Shown here: piece after piece, positions 8,973-18,213 of the stretch
How the letters are laid out: every line of letters begins with the position of its first letter
Position numbering within the stretch: the stretch's first letter is position 1
Source of the DNA: Pseudomonadota bacterium
Lineage (GTDB): Bacteria; Pseudomonadota; Gammaproteobacteria; Arenicellales; UBA868
Direction: 5' to 3'
DNA: 32,293 nucleotides
Assembly (NCBI GenBank): GCA_018672825.1
Contig: JABHUE010000003.1
Span: 1-32,293 of the forward strand
Translations under genes and position numbers: made by a program
Notes under the pieces: model-generated
Told to the model about the DNA's origin: nothing
Seen by the model: only the letters and a program-made list of their open reading frames with translations
Databases searched by the model: none

Positions 8973-10342
8973 GTTATTAATTCCTGCACCAACTGACGAA
9001 ACACATCGCCCCGATGCTCAAAATTTTTGAACATATCAAAGCTTGCACAGGCGGGCGAAAACAAAACTGCATCGCCGGGCTGCGCCCATCTTGATGCCAA
9101 CCGTATTGCATGATTGAGATCGTCAGCAAGCGTCACCGGCACTCGATTCCCGATCGCTTCTGCTATCCACAATCGATCTTCGCCAACTAACAACACCTGG
9201 CGGGTGTACCGCTGAACTGCATCTGCGAACTGGCTGAAGTCCGCGCCTTTGGACTGCCCTCCCGAAATCAACACCACGGGTCTTCCCATTCCCCTCAGCG
9301 CAGCAATAGTCGCTCCTGGATTCGTTCCCTTGGAGTCGTTGATCCAAGTGATTCCATCCTTGCTCAAGACTTGCTCACACCGATGAGGTAAACCTCGAAA
9401 TTCAGTCAGCGCCTTAATCATTCGATCAGAAACGGAATAGCCCGAGCTTTCAACGAGGCCGATTGCAGCGAGCGCATTTAGAATGTTGTGGCGCCCATTC
9501 ATTGAAAGAAGATCAGTTCTGACAATTTGCTGAGACCCTCGCATAATCCATTCGTGCAAACCGTCAGACTGAATGCCATAGTCCTGATCAGAAACTGGGC
9601 AGGACAGACTGAAACTTATTTTCTGGACGCCGACGCTGATATTTAGTTGAGCAAGATTTGAATCGTCAACATTAATAACGGCTGTTTCGGCATTGTTGAG
9701 GATTCTTTTTTTTGCGTTGGCATAAGAGCCGAAATCATCATATCGATCCATATGATCCGCCGATAGATTCAGAATAGCGGCCGACCGAGGTCGTAAAGAT
9801 GACGTGGTCTCGAGCTGAAAGCTCGAAAGTTCGAGCACAAACACATCCGGAATCTGGTCATCAATAAGATCGAGTGCAGGACGACCGATGTTACCGCCGA
9901 CACGCACATCCAAACCTTTGGCTTTGAGCATTTCGCTGACAATCGTCGTAACCGTCGTCTTCCCATTGGATCCGGTAATAGCAATGACGGGCGCGGGACA
10001 TGCTCTTGCAAAAAGCTCGATGTCACCCAATATTTCAATTTTTCGGCTGCGCGCCTTTTTGAGAAAAGAGTCGCTCAGGGAAACGCCAGGACTGACAACG
10101 ACAACATCTACGCCATTTAGATGAGCATCATCATAAATGCCGCAATGAACAGGAACATCAGGGTATGCATTTTCAAGGATCTCACGAAAGGGGGGATTAT
10201 CACGCGTATCCAAGACCCGAAGATCAACCTGACGCTCAATCAGATATTGGGCGCTAGAAAAACCAGAGGCCCCGAGTCCAAGGACCACCGCTCGTCGCCA
10301 AGGAAGCGTTCCAAGATTCATCGCTAAGGCATTACTCGTCAT
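8969..10342 (-). CDS. murD: UDP-N-acetylmuramoylalanine--D-glutamate ligase
   Basis: MurD adds D-glutamate to UDP-MurNAc-L-Ala. From the ATG at 10342 the protein is 457 aa. It has VVLGLGASGFS near 19-29, the ATPase loop [13 protein letters not shown] (121-133), LELSSFQLETT, LPHRCE, WINDSKGTN and LFSPACASFDMF. The frame is open to an upstream ATG at 10378, which would overlap mraY by 32 nt. The start at 10342 lies 4 nt after the mraY stop with AGG just before it, and fits the family better. Confidence 0.96.
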   Translation of the reverse strand: MTSNALAMNLGTLPWRRAVVLGLGASGFSSAQYLIERQVDLRVLDTRDNPPFREILENAYPDVPVHCGIYDDAHLNGVDVVVVSPGVSLSDSFLKKARSRKIEILGDIELFARACPAPVIAITGSNGKTTVTTIVSEMLKAKGLDVRVGGNIGRPALDLIDDQIPDVFVLELSSFQLETTSSLRPRSAAILNLSADHMDRYDDFGSYANAKKRILNNAETAVINVDDSNLAQLNISVGVQKISFSLSCPVSDQDYGIQSDGLHEWIMRGSQQIVRTDLLSMNGRHNILNALAAIGLVESSGYSVSDRMIKALTEFRGLPHRCEQVLSKDGITWINDSKGTNPGATIAALRGMGRPVVLISGGQSKGADFSQFADAVQRYTRQVLLVGEDRLWIAEAIGNRVPVTLADDLNHAIRLASRWAQPGDAVLFSPACASFDMFKNFEHRGDVFRQLVQELIT

Positions 10343-10346
10343 CAAC

Positions 10347-11429
10347 CTAACGAACCTTGAGCGTTGCGAGACCAACAAGGACCAAAATCAGGCTAATAAT
10401 CCAAAATCGGACCGTCACTTGGGGCTCTTTCCAGCCTTTCTGTTCAAAATGATGATGAAGCGGAGCCATCCTAAAAATTCGTCGTCCAATCAATTTGTAA
10501 GACGCAACTTGGAGTACAACCGAAATTGTCTCAACGACAAATAATCCTCCCATAATCGCTAAAACAATTTCTTGGCGAACAATGACAGCGATGGTTCCCA
10601 ATGCAGCGCCAATCGCTAAGGCGCCAATATCCCCCATGAATACTTGCGCGGGATATGTGTTGAACCATAAAAATCCCAGTCCGGCACCCACTAACGCAGC
10701 ACAAAAGATCAGCACTTCCCCAGCACCCAAAATAAACGGAATACCGAGATAACCCGAAAAAAGAGAATGGCCGGTAAGGTACGCAAATACGCCCAAACCG
10801 CCTGCCACCAAAACACTCGGCAAAATCGCTAACCCGTCTAAACCATCTGTTAAATTAACCGCGTTACTGCTGCCCGTGATTACAAACCAAGTCAGCACGA
10901 CAAATCCAAATCCAAGTTCTAACGCGACGTCTTTAAAAACGGGCACGAGTAACGAGGTTTCGGCAGGTGATTCGGCGGTTAAATAAAGTGTGATCGCGGC
11001 ACTCAGTGCTGCAAGACTTTGCCAAAAAAACTTTTGCTTCGAGCTGATTCCGCGCGAATGATTTCGCGTGATCTTGGCATAATCATCAATCCACCCGATG
11101 ACACCGAACGCTAAGCAAACAAAAATAATTATCCAAATAAAACGATTATTTAAGTCGGCCCATAAGATTGTGGAGAACACAACTGCTGCAATAATAAGAA
11201 CGCCACCCATGGTTGGCGTGTCTTTCTTGCTTAGGTGAGTGATTGGTCCATCGTCGCGGATTGGTTGCCCAGCCCCAATACGCTCGAGTCGGCGAATCAA
11301 CGCGGGGCCAAGGAGAAAACTAAATATCAGCGCCGTAAGCACCCCACAGATTGCACGAAAAGAGAGGTAGCGGAATACATTAAACGCGCTGTATTCCAAA
11401 GCAAGCTGCTCAAATAAACTTTTCAGCAT
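10347..11429 (-). CDS. mraY: Phospho-MurNAc-pentapeptide transferase
   Basis: MraY transfers phospho-MurNAc-pentapeptide to undecaprenyl phosphate, making lipid I in the inner membrane. The protein is 360 aa, the same as E. coli, with about ten membrane segments. Catalytic and magnesium-binding features are visible: the DD pair at 115-116 (WIDDYAK), NLTDGLDG (192-199), FMGDIG (264-269) and the HHH triad at 325-327. The N-terminal [11 protein letters not shown] matches the E. coli start. It overlaps the murF end by 7 nt. Confidence 0.98.
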   Translation of the reverse strand: MLKSLFEQLALEYSAFNVFRYLSFRAICGVLTALIFSFLLGPALIRRLERIGAGQPIRDDGPITHLSKKDTPTMGGVLIIAAVVFSTILWADLNNRFIWIIIFVCLAFGVIGWIDDYAKITRNHSRGISSKQKFFWQSLAALSAAITLYLTAESPAETSLLVPVFKDVALELGFGFVVLTWFVITGSSNAVNLTDGLDGLAILPSVLVAGGLGVFAYLTGHSLFSGYLGIPFILGAGEVLIFCAALVGAGLGFLWFNTYPAQVFMGDIGALAIGAALGTIAVIVRQEIVLAIMGGLFVVETISVVLQVASYKLIGRRIFRMAPLHHHFEQKGWKEPQVTVRFWIISLILVLVGLATLKVR

Positions 11430-12781
11430 GCAATCGCCTCGCTACGTCTTGAGTCAGCTAACGCATTAGCAACGTGCTCCATTTGAGCGCTTCGTGAACC
11501 CTTAACAAGCACCGTCACGCCCGGGCGCAACATCCTATAAGCATCACTAATCAAGCTCTCAAATGAATCGAATTTTTTTGCATTCTCGCCAAACTCATCA
11601 GCTGCCAACTCTGCCATCTCACCGAGAGCTATCAAAACATCGATGCCGGCATGCCGAGCCTCACGACCTACTTCTGAATGCAGTTCAGCCGCCCGGCTTC
11701 CGAGTTCAGCCATATTGCCAATGATCAATACTTTGAGTCCCTCTCGACCCGACAGGGTTCTGATTGCTGCCCTCAAAGAATCGGGGTTGGCATTATAAGA
11801 ATCATCAATAAGAGTGGCTCCATGCGCCCCTTCTCGAATCTGTAATCGACCCGGCTCGGCCTGAACCTCTACAAGGCCAGCGCGGATCTGATCTGCATCG
11901 CCACCACATGCCCAGCCCACGCTGGATGCAGCAAGCGCGTTCAACGCATTGTGTCGGCCCAGTAAATTAAGGGGTGCTTCAAAAGACTCATCAGGAAGAT
12001 TCACCTCTACCACTTGTTGACCGTTTATCGTCGCTGCACTTCCATTCACTCGAGCCTGACTATCGAGACCAAAGGTAATGGTCTGGAAGGATCGGGTACG
12101 CGCCGCCCAATAAGCAGCGAATCGATCATCAGCGTTTATCACAGCGGTACCCCCGGACTGTAGTCCGAGAAAAATCTCTGCTTTTGCCCGAACAACGTCA
12201 GAAAGACTACCAAGGCCTTCAAGATGTGCATGTGCCGCATTGGTAATGAGCGCAATACTGGGACGAACCAATCGGGTTAATTGACCAATTTCGCCAGGGT
12301 GGCTCATTCCCATTTCAACAACCGCAAACTCATGCTCGGGTCGGATACCAAGCAATGTTAATGGCACACCGAGGTGATTATTAAAGTTGCCAGGGCTTGC
12401 ATGAGTCCGTCCCATCTTGCCCAGTATTGATGCGATCATCTCTTTGACTGTTGTCTTACCATTACTGCCGGTGACGCCAATCATGGGAAGACTTACACGA
12501 CTTCTCCAAAGCTCTGCCAACTTCCATAGTGCGAGCTCAGTGTCTTTCACCACAATACTGGGCGTTTCACGGTCGGGAGCCGAACTCGCCATCACAGCGA
12601 CAGCACCTGCTTGTTTGGCATCTCGAGCAAAATCAGTGCCGCAGAAACGCTCCCCATCGATTGCTACAAATAGTGCATCCGGCTGCAAAGTTCGGGAATC
12701 AATACTCACCGAAGAAAATCTGACATCCTCACCACTCAGGACGCCATCGACAGCATGTGCAATTTCGCTGAGCGTTAACAT
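11423..12781 (-). CDS. murF: UDP-MurNAc-tripeptide--D-alanyl-D-alanine ligase
   Basis: MurF adds the D-Ala-D-Ala dipeptide to the UDP-MurNAc tripeptide. The protein is 452 aa. The ATPase loop [13 protein letters not shown] is at about 103-115, followed by [13 protein letters not shown] and [10 protein letters not shown], both typical of MurF, then NALAA and [10 protein letters not shown] in the C-terminal domain. It starts with ATG at 12781, overlapping the murE end by 7 nt. The dipeptide must come from a Ddl enzyme, whose gene is not in this window. Confidence 0.98.
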   Translation of the reverse strand: MLTLSEIAHAVDGVLSGEDVRFSSVSIDSRTLQPDALFVAIDGERFCGTDFARDAKQAGAVAVMASSAPDRETPSIVVKDTELALWKLAELWRSRVSLPMIGVTGSNGKTTVKEMIASILGKMGRTHASPGNFNNHLGVPLTLLGIRPEHEFAVVEMGMSHPGEIGQLTRLVRPSIALITNAAHAHLEGLGSLSDVVRAKAEIFLGLQSGGTAVINADDRFAAYWAARTRSFQTITFGLDSQARVNGSAATINGQQVVEVNLPDESFEAPLNLLGRHNALNALAASSVGWACGGDADQIRAGLVEVQAEPGRLQIREGAHGATLIDDSYNANPDSLRAAIRTLSGREGLKVLIIGNMAELGSRAAELHSEVGREARHAGIDVLIALGEMAELAADEFGENAKKFDSFESLISDAYRMLRPGVTVLVKGSRSAQMEHVANALADSRRSEAIAC

Positions 12782-14271
12782 CGTGACACCCCCAGCACGG
12801 TTTCTACAACCTCTCGGTCGTTAAACGGTAATTCCTCATCTGAGATCAATTGACGGTTTTCATGCCCCTTGCCCGCAATTAAGACGGTATCTTCAGCGCC
12901 CGCGCTATCAATCGCGAATTTAATTGCGCATTTTCTATCTTCAATCACTGCGTCAGGTGGCTGATTCATGCCCGCCAGGATCGAATCAAGAATTGAGGAT
13001 GGATCCTCACTTCGTGGGTTATCGTTCGTTAGCACCGTTCGATCGGAAAGCATTGAAGCCGCTTGACCCATCAACGATCTCTTACCCTTATCTCGATCAC
13101 CGCCGCAGCCAAACACACACCAAATTTGTCCAGAGGTCATTGATCGAATAGATTGCAAAACTGCTGATAAGGCATCAGGTGAATGCGCATAATCAATGAC
13201 AACAAGGGGCGATTGCTCGCCCAATCCACGGCAGAACTCCATTCGACCTTCGACAGGAGTTAGCCCGCTCATGGCTGAGCCAATTTGTTCTGCCGAATAA
13301 CCCTCCGCCACTAAAGTTGTTGCAACAGCCAGGAGATTTTCAATATTAAAGTTGCCATGCAGCGCGCAGCTAAATTGAATCTTTCCAACAGGCGTGTTGA
13401 GTAAAAGTGCAATTCCATTTTGGTCCTGGTTTATTTTGAGCGGGTAAACGCTTGCTTTTGGACTATTTCCAAAAGTCCATACCCGGGCATCGATCTTTTC
13501 CGCTGCGAATTCAGCTCCAACAGGATCTGAGATGTTAATAATTGCACTTTTTAATTCACGCCTTTGAAACAACAAGAACTTTGCATCCTTATATCGCTCA
13601 ATACTTTTATGATAATCAAGATGATCCCGCCCCAAGTTCGTAAAAATCGCGGAACTAAATTCAACGCCTTCGACACGACGCTGATCCAGCGCATGAGAAG
13701 AAACCTCTAGGCAAACACCCTGGGCGCCTGCGGTCACCAACTGAGAAAGCTGTGATTGAAGCGTTACCGAATCAGGCGTCGTCAGCTCGCTTTTTTGTAA
13801 ATTGCCATCGAAGCCCCATCCTGTGGTCCCGATAAATCCACTCTTCTTGCCAAGTGCATTTAGCGCCTGCGTCAAAAGAAATGCACAACTCGTTTTACCG
13901 TTTGTTCCCGTCACGCCGATTACAAATAAGCGGCTAGAAGGATGATCAAAAAACCGGTCTGCGATAACGCCCACTTTTGATCTGAGGTCAGGAATCGCAA
14001 GACAGATTCCATCAACATGATCGATACCTTTGATATCGTTTTCGACCAATACCGCCGCTGCGCCTGAATTCATTGCGTAACTCACAAAATCCCGGCCGTC
14101 CGCTTTATTCCCTCGCATTGCGATAAATAAGCTGCCTGACTTAACCTTTCGACTATCAAGCGTCAAATTGGAAACTGCAATTGAGGCAAGATCTGGATCG
14201 AGACTCACGAGTCCCGCCAAGAGATTACTGAGCGGTCGTGTCCGAGGCTCACTGGCATAAAGAGCAGTCAC
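12775..14271 (-). CDS. murE: UDP-MurNAc-tripeptide synthetase, meso-diaminopimelate adding
   Basis: MurE adds the third stem residue to UDP-MurNAc-Ala-Glu. The protein is 498 aa. Visible are TGTNGKTS (121-128), EVSSHALDQ, a carbamylated-lysine candidate K231 in YKDAK, VIDYAHSPDAL, CGGDRDKGKR and DNPR (417-420). The DNPR motif marks enzymes specific for meso-diaminopimelate, so a standard Gram-negative stem is expected. The start codon is GTG at 14271, overlapping the ftsI stop (GTGA). No nearby ATG start fits the N-terminal domain. Confidence 0.97.
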   Translation of the reverse strand: MTALYASEPRTRPLSNLLAGLVSLDPDLASIAVSNLTLDSRKVKSGSLFIAMRGNKADGRDFVSYAMNSGAAAVLVENDIKGIDHVDGICLAIPDLRSKVGVIADRFFDHPSSRLFVIGVTGTNGKTSCAFLLTQALNALGKKSGFIGTTGWGFDGNLQKSELTTPDSVTLQSQLSQLVTAGAQGVCLEVSSHALDQRRVEGVEFSSAIFTNLGRDHLDYHKSIERYKDAKFLLFQRRELKSAIINISDPVGAEFAAEKIDARVWTFGNSPKASVYPLKINQDQNGIALLLNTPVGKIQFSCALHGNFNIENLLAVATTLVAEGYSAEQIGSAMSGLTPVEGRMEFCRGLGEQSPLVVIDYAHSPDALSAVLQSIRSMTSGQIWCVFGCGGDRDKGKRSLMGQAASMLSDRTVLTNDNPRSEDPSSILDSILAGMNQPPDAVIEDRKCAIKFAIDSAGAEDTVLIAGKGHENRQLISDEELPFNDREVVETVLGVSRC

Positions 14272-16004
14272 GCGCCAGCCTCCGACTCAACGGGATGAGC
14301 AACAATTGTGATCCCCGACGCCGTGTTAGCATCAGGCTTGATACCATTAAATCGAAGAGCGTCGGACATAATCCTTGCAAACACCGGGGCTGCGACTTCT
14401 CCGCCAAAGTACTTGCCTTGCGGCTCATCAACCATCACGGCTAAAACAAAACGGGGTCTTGAAGCAGGTGCAAACCCCACAAAAATTGACTGGTATCGAT
14501 CCTCTTCGTAACCGCCTGATGAACTTACTTTATGTACTGTGCCGGTTTTGCCCGCGACTCGGTAGGCCGGCACCGCTGCTTTCTTTGCCGTTCCTTCGGC
14601 ACTAACTACCCTCTCCAACAGCATGTTGATCTGCTGCACAGTTGCCCTTGAAAGCACTCTTTGACCCGGCACTGACGCGCTGCGTCGGCGTAACGTGACC
14701 GGGCGCAAAATCCCTCCCGAAGCCAGCACACTGTAGGCTCGGGCAAGCTGCACCTGCGTTGAAGCAAGCCCATAGCCATAGGACAGGGTAGCGTGTTCTA
14801 TCGGCCGCCAACGCTCCTTCTTAACAAGACTGCCATCAACCTCTCCCGGCAGTTCAACCCCACTGACCTGGCCAAATCCTACTGCAGAGAGAGTTCGATA
14901 CAGCTCCTCGGGCGCGAGCTCCAGCGCAATTTTTGCAGTCCCCACATTACTCGACTTTATAAGCACACCAGAAAACGAAAGAATGCCGTAATCCTTGATA
15001 TCACTAATTTGATGCTTCCCGATGCGATACACTCCGGGACCCGTAGAGATCGGTGTTTCGGTGGAAAAATGACCGCTTGCCAACGCCATTGCTAACGTAA
15101 ATGGCTTAATTGTGGATCCTGGCTCAAAAACATCAGTCACTGACTTGTTTCTCAAGACCTCCATTCCACTGCTTGATCGATTATTAGGGTTGTAGTCAGG
15201 CACATTGGCCATCGCCAGTACTTCTCCCGTTGCGACATCCAACATCACAGCTGACGCTCCAGCTGCACGGGTTTCACCAACGGCATCTGCCAAATGTTTC
15301 TGTGTTGACCCCTGGATCCGAAGATCAAGGCTAATTTGCAAATCCCGACCGTGATGAACCGCCCGAATACTTTCTATATCCTCAACAATCCGTCCTTTGT
15401 TGTCCCGAAGTACGCGTTTTTGACCATCGACCCCGGAGAGATGAGAATTAAACGCTTTTTCAATACCTTCTTGCCCCCGGTCATCTACATCGGTAAAGCC
15501 CAGCACATGACTCGTTATCGGTCCCGCCGGGTAATAACGTCCGTACTCACGCTGGGAGGTAACACCCGGGATCGCCAAGCTTTCAATACGGCTGGCCTCT
15601 GCTGGTGGAAGATGACGACGCAGATAAACGAACTCTCGCCCTTTTGCCCGTTCCAAAATATTCGCTAACCGGTTTGGCGAAAAATCAAGCGCTTCAGCAA
15701 GGCGGGGCCAGTCCTCGCGGGCCTGAAATAAAGTAGCAGGATGCGCCCAAATCGCATCAAGTGGCGTGCTGACAGCCAAAACATTGCCATTCCGGTCAAG
15801 AATTCGGCCGCGAGCAGGTTTGACTACAATATTTCTGAGCTGTCGCGCCGCGCCCTCGGCCTGTAAGCGGGTGCTATCAAGAATTTGTATCTTATAAGCT
15901 TGCCCCGTTAGTACGAGCATCCCAAGCATCAGTGAAACGACCACAATTCGATGTCGAATTACCGAGTAGCGGGTCAAACGCTTTGTTGGGCTTGGTCGCT
16001 TCAT
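14268..16004 (-). CDS. ftsI: Septal peptidoglycan transpeptidase FtsI (PBP3)
   Basis: FtsI is the class B penicillin-binding protein that cross-links septal peptidoglycan with FtsW. The protein is 578 aa. A basic tail is followed by one membrane segment (about 18-38). The pedestal domain has RGRILDRNGNVLA (65-77). The transpeptidase domain has the catalytic S297 in STIK (297-300), the SxN motif SSN (351-353) and KTG (486-488). The ATG overlaps the ftsL stop (ATGA, 16004-16001). Confidence 0.98.
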   Translation of the reverse strand: MKRPSPTKRLTRYSVIRHRIVVVSLMLGMLVLTGQAYKIQILDSTRLQAEGAARQLRNIVVKPARGRILDRNGNVLAVSTPLDAIWAHPATLFQAREDWPRLAEALDFSPNRLANILERAKGREFVYLRRHLPPAEASRIESLAIPGVTSQREYGRYYPAGPITSHVLGFTDVDDRGQEGIEKAFNSHLSGVDGQKRVLRDNKGRIVEDIESIRAVHHGRDLQISLDLRIQGSTQKHLADAVGETRAAGASAVMLDVATGEVLAMANVPDYNPNNRSSSGMEVLRNKSVTDVFEPGSTIKPFTLAMALASGHFSTETPISTGPGVYRIGKHQISDIKDYGILSFSGVLIKSSNVGTAKIALELAPEELYRTLSAVGFGQVSGVELPGEVDGSLVKKERWRPIEHATLSYGYGLASTQVQLARAYSVLASGGILRPVTLRRRSASVPGQRVLSRATVQQINMLLERVVSAEGTAKKAAVPAYRVAGKTGTVHKVSSSGGYEEDRYQSIFVGFAPASRPRFVLAVMVDEPQGKYFGGEVAAPVFARIMSDALRFNGIKPDANTASGITIVAHPVESEAGA

Positions 16005-16270
16005 TCCCGACCCTCAACTTGTACCAAAACAATATCAGCGAGTCCGGGCGTTATCATTCCTAGTTCATCTCGAGCTGCTTGTTCAATGAGGTTGTGGCGG
16101 GCCCAGGTTGCTTTCTCAAGCTGAAGCCGTCCCCACTCATCATTCAACTGATCCCGCTGTTTTTCTGCTGCCCGAACATCAAGAAATTCAAGTCGATTCT
16201 GGTGCCGAACCACCACAACAAAAAGGGCAGAAACGATGACGATCACGCTCAAAAATCCAACCCACTTCAT
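16001..16270 (-). CDS. ftsL: Cell division protein FtsL
   Basis: FtsL is a small bitopic protein that with FtsB and FtsQ activates FtsWI. The protein is 89 aa, with a membrane segment at about 4-21 and then a heptad-rich, leucine-zipper-like stretch (about 25-65). It ends in a short periplasmic tail with GMITPGLADIVLVQ. Sequence identity in this family is low; the call rests on size, topology and its place between rsmH and ftsI. Both ends are 4-nt overlaps with its neighbours. Confidence 0.93.
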   Translation of the reverse strand: MKWVGFLSVIVIVSALFVVVVRHQNRLEFLDVRAAEKQRDQLNDEWGRLQLEKATWARHNLIEQAARDELGMITPGLADIVLVQVEGRE

Positions 16271-17214
16271 ACAGACTCCCCCGCACTTTTTTGCGCTGAC
16301 CGAAGTACGGCGCTACGCGCCCGGGGGTTTTGATTTACCTCAATCTCCGATGGTCTCGTTGGTCGCTGAACTGTTTCAATACCTGGATGTAAGTCATGCT
16401 TTGTCACAGGCAAATCAATAGGAAACGGATCACCTTTGGATTCTTTTCGAAAAAAATGTTTAACCTTTCGGTCTTCTAGAGAATGAAAACTAATAACCGC
16501 TAGTCGACCACCAGGCTTGAGGATCTCAAGCGCTTGTGGCAATACCGCATCCAGCTCCTCCATCTCACGATTAATGTGTATTCGAAATGCTTGAAACGTC
16601 CGAGTGGCTGGATGCTTACCCGGCTCTCGAGTAGGCACACATTCTCTGACCAAATCAGCGAGCGCGCCGGTGGAGGTGAGCATTTTCTCTTTTCGGGCTT
16701 CAACAATTGCTCGCGCAATCCGACGCGCAAATTTCTCTTCCCCAAGCGTGCGAAGCACGCCGATCAAATCTTCTTCAGCAACATCCATTAACCAGTCACT
16801 AACCGGTGTTCCTGACGTTGGATCCATTCTCATATCAAGAGGTCCATCCCGCATAAAGCTGAAGCCACGCTCGGCATCATCAAGTTGAGGTGACGACACG
16901 CCCAGATCAAGAACAATTCCGCTGACTTTTCCCGAAATTCCAAGATCTAACAACTCTTCAGATAATTTGGAAAAAGGTGCTTGAATCACTTGGAGTCGGG
17001 GCTCAACTGAAGCCCAATCCTTTGCGAATGCGCAAGCAATAGGATCCCGATCCATCGCGAACAATTGCCCTACAGGTCCAAGGTGTTTCATTAACGCGCG
17101 GGTATGGCCGCCGCGCCCAAACGTAGCGTCTACTAAAATTGCGTCGGCGTCAGGACGTAACGCTGACACCACCTCCGCTGACATAACTGGGGTGTGAGCT
17201 TTGGCAAGCGTCAT
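16267..17214 (-). CDS. rsmH: 16S rRNA (cytosine(1402)-N(4))-methyltransferase
   Basis: RsmH (MraW) methylates N4 of C1402 in 16S rRNA. The window also holds rsmI, which methylates the same nucleotide on its ribose. Visible are HTPVMSAEVV, the SAM-binding VDATFGRGGHTRA, DLGVSSPQLDDAERGFSFM, HPATRTFQAFRI and ISFHSLEDRKVK. From the ATG at 17214 the protein is 315 aa (E. coli 313). A TTG at 17226 would overlap the mraZ stop (TTGA) and add four residues; no clear ribosome site decides between them. Confidence 0.96.
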   Translation of the reverse strand: MTLAKAHTPVMSAEVVSALRPDADAILVDATFGRGGHTRALMKHLGPVGQLFAMDRDPIACAFAKDWASVEPRLQVIQAPFSKLSEELLDLGISGKVSGIVLDLGVSSPQLDDAERGFSFMRDGPLDMRMDPTSGTPVSDWLMDVAEEDLIGVLRTLGEEKFARRIARAIVEARKEKMLTSTGALADLVRECVPTREPGKHPATRTFQAFRIHINREMEELDAVLPQALEILKPGGRLAVISFHSLEDRKVKHFFRKESKGDPFPIDLPVTKHDLHPGIETVQRPTRPSEIEVNQNPRARSAVLRSAQKSAGESV

Positions 17215-17222
17215 AAGATCAA

Positions 17223-17681
17223 TCAAAGAGATAGGGATTCAAGTTCTACAGACAGACGAGTCTCACTGTTTCCGGGCGCAAGCCAATCATCACAACTTGC
17301 CTTCCATCTCACTTCATCCCAAAGTTCAAATTTATTGCCTTGACCGATCAGAACGACATGCTTTTCTAGAGATGCAAACTCTCGAAGAGGGGCAGGAATT
17401 CTCAATCGACTTGCGCTATCCAGTTCACAATCGGTGGCGTATCCGATAAGAAACCGCTTAAGCGCTTGGGCGGCCGGATCAAAACTGGGTAACGCAACTA
17501 CTTTTTTCTCAACACGATCCCACTCATCTTGGGGGTACAGCCACAGACAGCGCTCTCGAGTATTATTGACAGTAATCACAAGCTTCCCATTACATTGACT
17601 CTCGAGCGAGTCACGATGCACCGTTGGCATTGCAAATCTGCCTTTACTATCGAGATTGAGCCCATTCGCTCCCTTAAACAT
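17223..17681 (-). CDS. mraZ: Transcriptional regulator MraZ
   Basis: MraZ is an AbrB-like, ring-forming DNA-binding protein that represses the dcw operon. The protein is 152 aa, with the two family DxxxR motifs: DSKGR at 11-15 and DSASR at 88-92, one in each SpoVT-AbrB half. It is the first gene of the operon. AAGGTAAGG lies a few bases before the ATG at 17681. Its expected targets, GTGGG repeats, are visible at 17960-18005 just downstream of a strong promoter, which supports autoregulation. Confidence 0.97.
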   Translation of the reverse strand: MFKGANGLNLDSKGRFAMPTVHRDSLESQCNGKLVITVNNTRERCLWLYPQDEWDRVEKKVVALPSFDPAAQALKRFLIGYATDCELDSASRLRIPAPLREFASLEKHVVLIGQGNKFELWDEVRWKASCDDWLAPGNSETRLSVELESLSL

Positions 17682-17809
17682 CTGCGCCTTACCTTGTCTT
17701 TAATTTTTTTGGTTGATTCATTTAAATACCGCCATTGAGACGCTTTAAGTGCTCTTTATCTAATTCAGCTAAATTCCAGGCCCAACCTCTAAAAACGTCA
17801 CTCCTACCG

Positions 17810-17852
17810 GGTTAAAAGAAGTCCCGACCCCGCAAGGGGTCGGGCAATAACC
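17810..17852 (-). terminator. Terminator-like hairpin in the mraZ leader (possible attenuator)
   Basis: On the minus strand, CCCGACCCC (17844-17836), loop TTGC and GGGGTCGGG (17831-17823) form a perfect 9-bp stem, followed by ACTTCTTTT. An outer pairing, GGTTA (17852-17848) with TAACC (17814-17810), would enclose the pyrimidine tract in an internal loop and could compete with termination. It lies between the promoter and mraZ, so it would act as an attenuator rather than an end-of-operon terminator. The structure is clear; the function is inferred. Confidence 0.5.
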
Positions 17853-17959
17853 AAAGGAGGATGAGGATTTGGATGGATTAGCCGCCATCCACGGCATCTC
17901 AGAAACCATAATGGAGTACTCGCGGGGAGATTCATCAAATGCTGGAATTGAACTTTTTA

Positions 17960-18005
17960 CCCACATAGCGATCTCAAATTTATATTTTTTCCCACAACTC
18001 CCCAC
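17960..18005 (-). promoter_or_regulatory. MraZ operator: GTGGG boxes
   Basis: On the minus strand GTGGG occurs at 18005-18001 and 17995-17991, separated by exactly 5 nt, and again at 17964-17960. Tandem TGGG-type repeats with 10-nt period downstream of the promoter are the known MraZ target in E. coli. The first two boxes have that phasing. The third is offset by about three turns and may be accessory or chance. Confidence 0.8.
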
Positions 18006-18013
18006 AAAGTGAC

Positions 18014-18043
18014 ACTATAGAGATCAGGCGAACGCACTGTCAA
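18014..18043 (-). promoter_or_regulatory. Sigma70-type promoter of the dcw operon
   Basis: The minus strand has TTGACA (18043-18038), an 18-nt spacer and TATAGT (18019-18014). The transcription start should fall near 18007, directly before the first GTGGG box. This matches the layout of the E. coli mra promoter. Confidence 0.8.
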
Positions 18044-18074
18044 GGCTCAATTAACTGAAAAAGAAGAGTTTTTT

Positions 18075-18114
18075 AAAAAAATAACGACTGGATTGCGACT
18101 CTGAAGGCAGTCGT
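18075..18114 (-). terminator. Rho-independent terminator downstream of rnpB
   Basis: On the minus strand, ACGACTG (18114-18108) pairs with CAGTCGT (18090-18084) across a 17-nt loop. TA and seven T residues (18081-18075) follow. An alternative inner pairing CGACT/AGTCG exists. It lies about 100 nt past the mature rnpB end and just before the dcw promoter, so it would insulate the two units. Confidence 0.65.
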
Positions 18115-18172
18115 CTGAGCTTATAAAAACGTTACTTGTTATAAGTTATATTGATCAAAACTTAAAGTAATT

Positions 18173-18181
18173 TGTGGATAA
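18173..18181 (-). promoter_or_regulatory. Perfect DnaA-box 9-mer
   Basis: TTATCCACA reads on the minus strand at 18181-18173, matching the strict DnaA consensus. It is a single box in an AT-rich stretch between rnpB and the dcw promoter. One perfect box could occur by chance in a window this size at a rate of about one in four, so the role is uncertain. Confidence 0.45.
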
Positions 18182-18213
18182 GTCTGATAAGCAACTATTT
18201 TTTCTGAGATTAT

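Larger units (their letters stand above)
17682..18006 (-). other. Long 5' leader of the dcw operon
   Basis: About 325 nt separate the predicted transcription start (near 18007) from the mraZ ATG. No convincing gene lies here. The leader contains a third GTGGG box, a 7-bp hairpin (17870-17876 with 17885-17891, TGGATGG/CCATCCA) and a 9-bp GC-rich terminator-like hairpin. A pyrimidine stretch (minus strand of about 17851-17866, CCTCATCCTCCTTTGG) resembles an anti-Shine-Dalgarno sequence. The layout suggests control after initiation, which is inferred. Confidence 0.5.

Noticed and set aside
17769-18005. 78-codon open frame on the minus strand in the mraZ leader
   Set aside because: It begins at a GTG that is itself part of a MraZ box and runs through the terminator-like hairpin. 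It has no ribosome site and no protein-like pattern.
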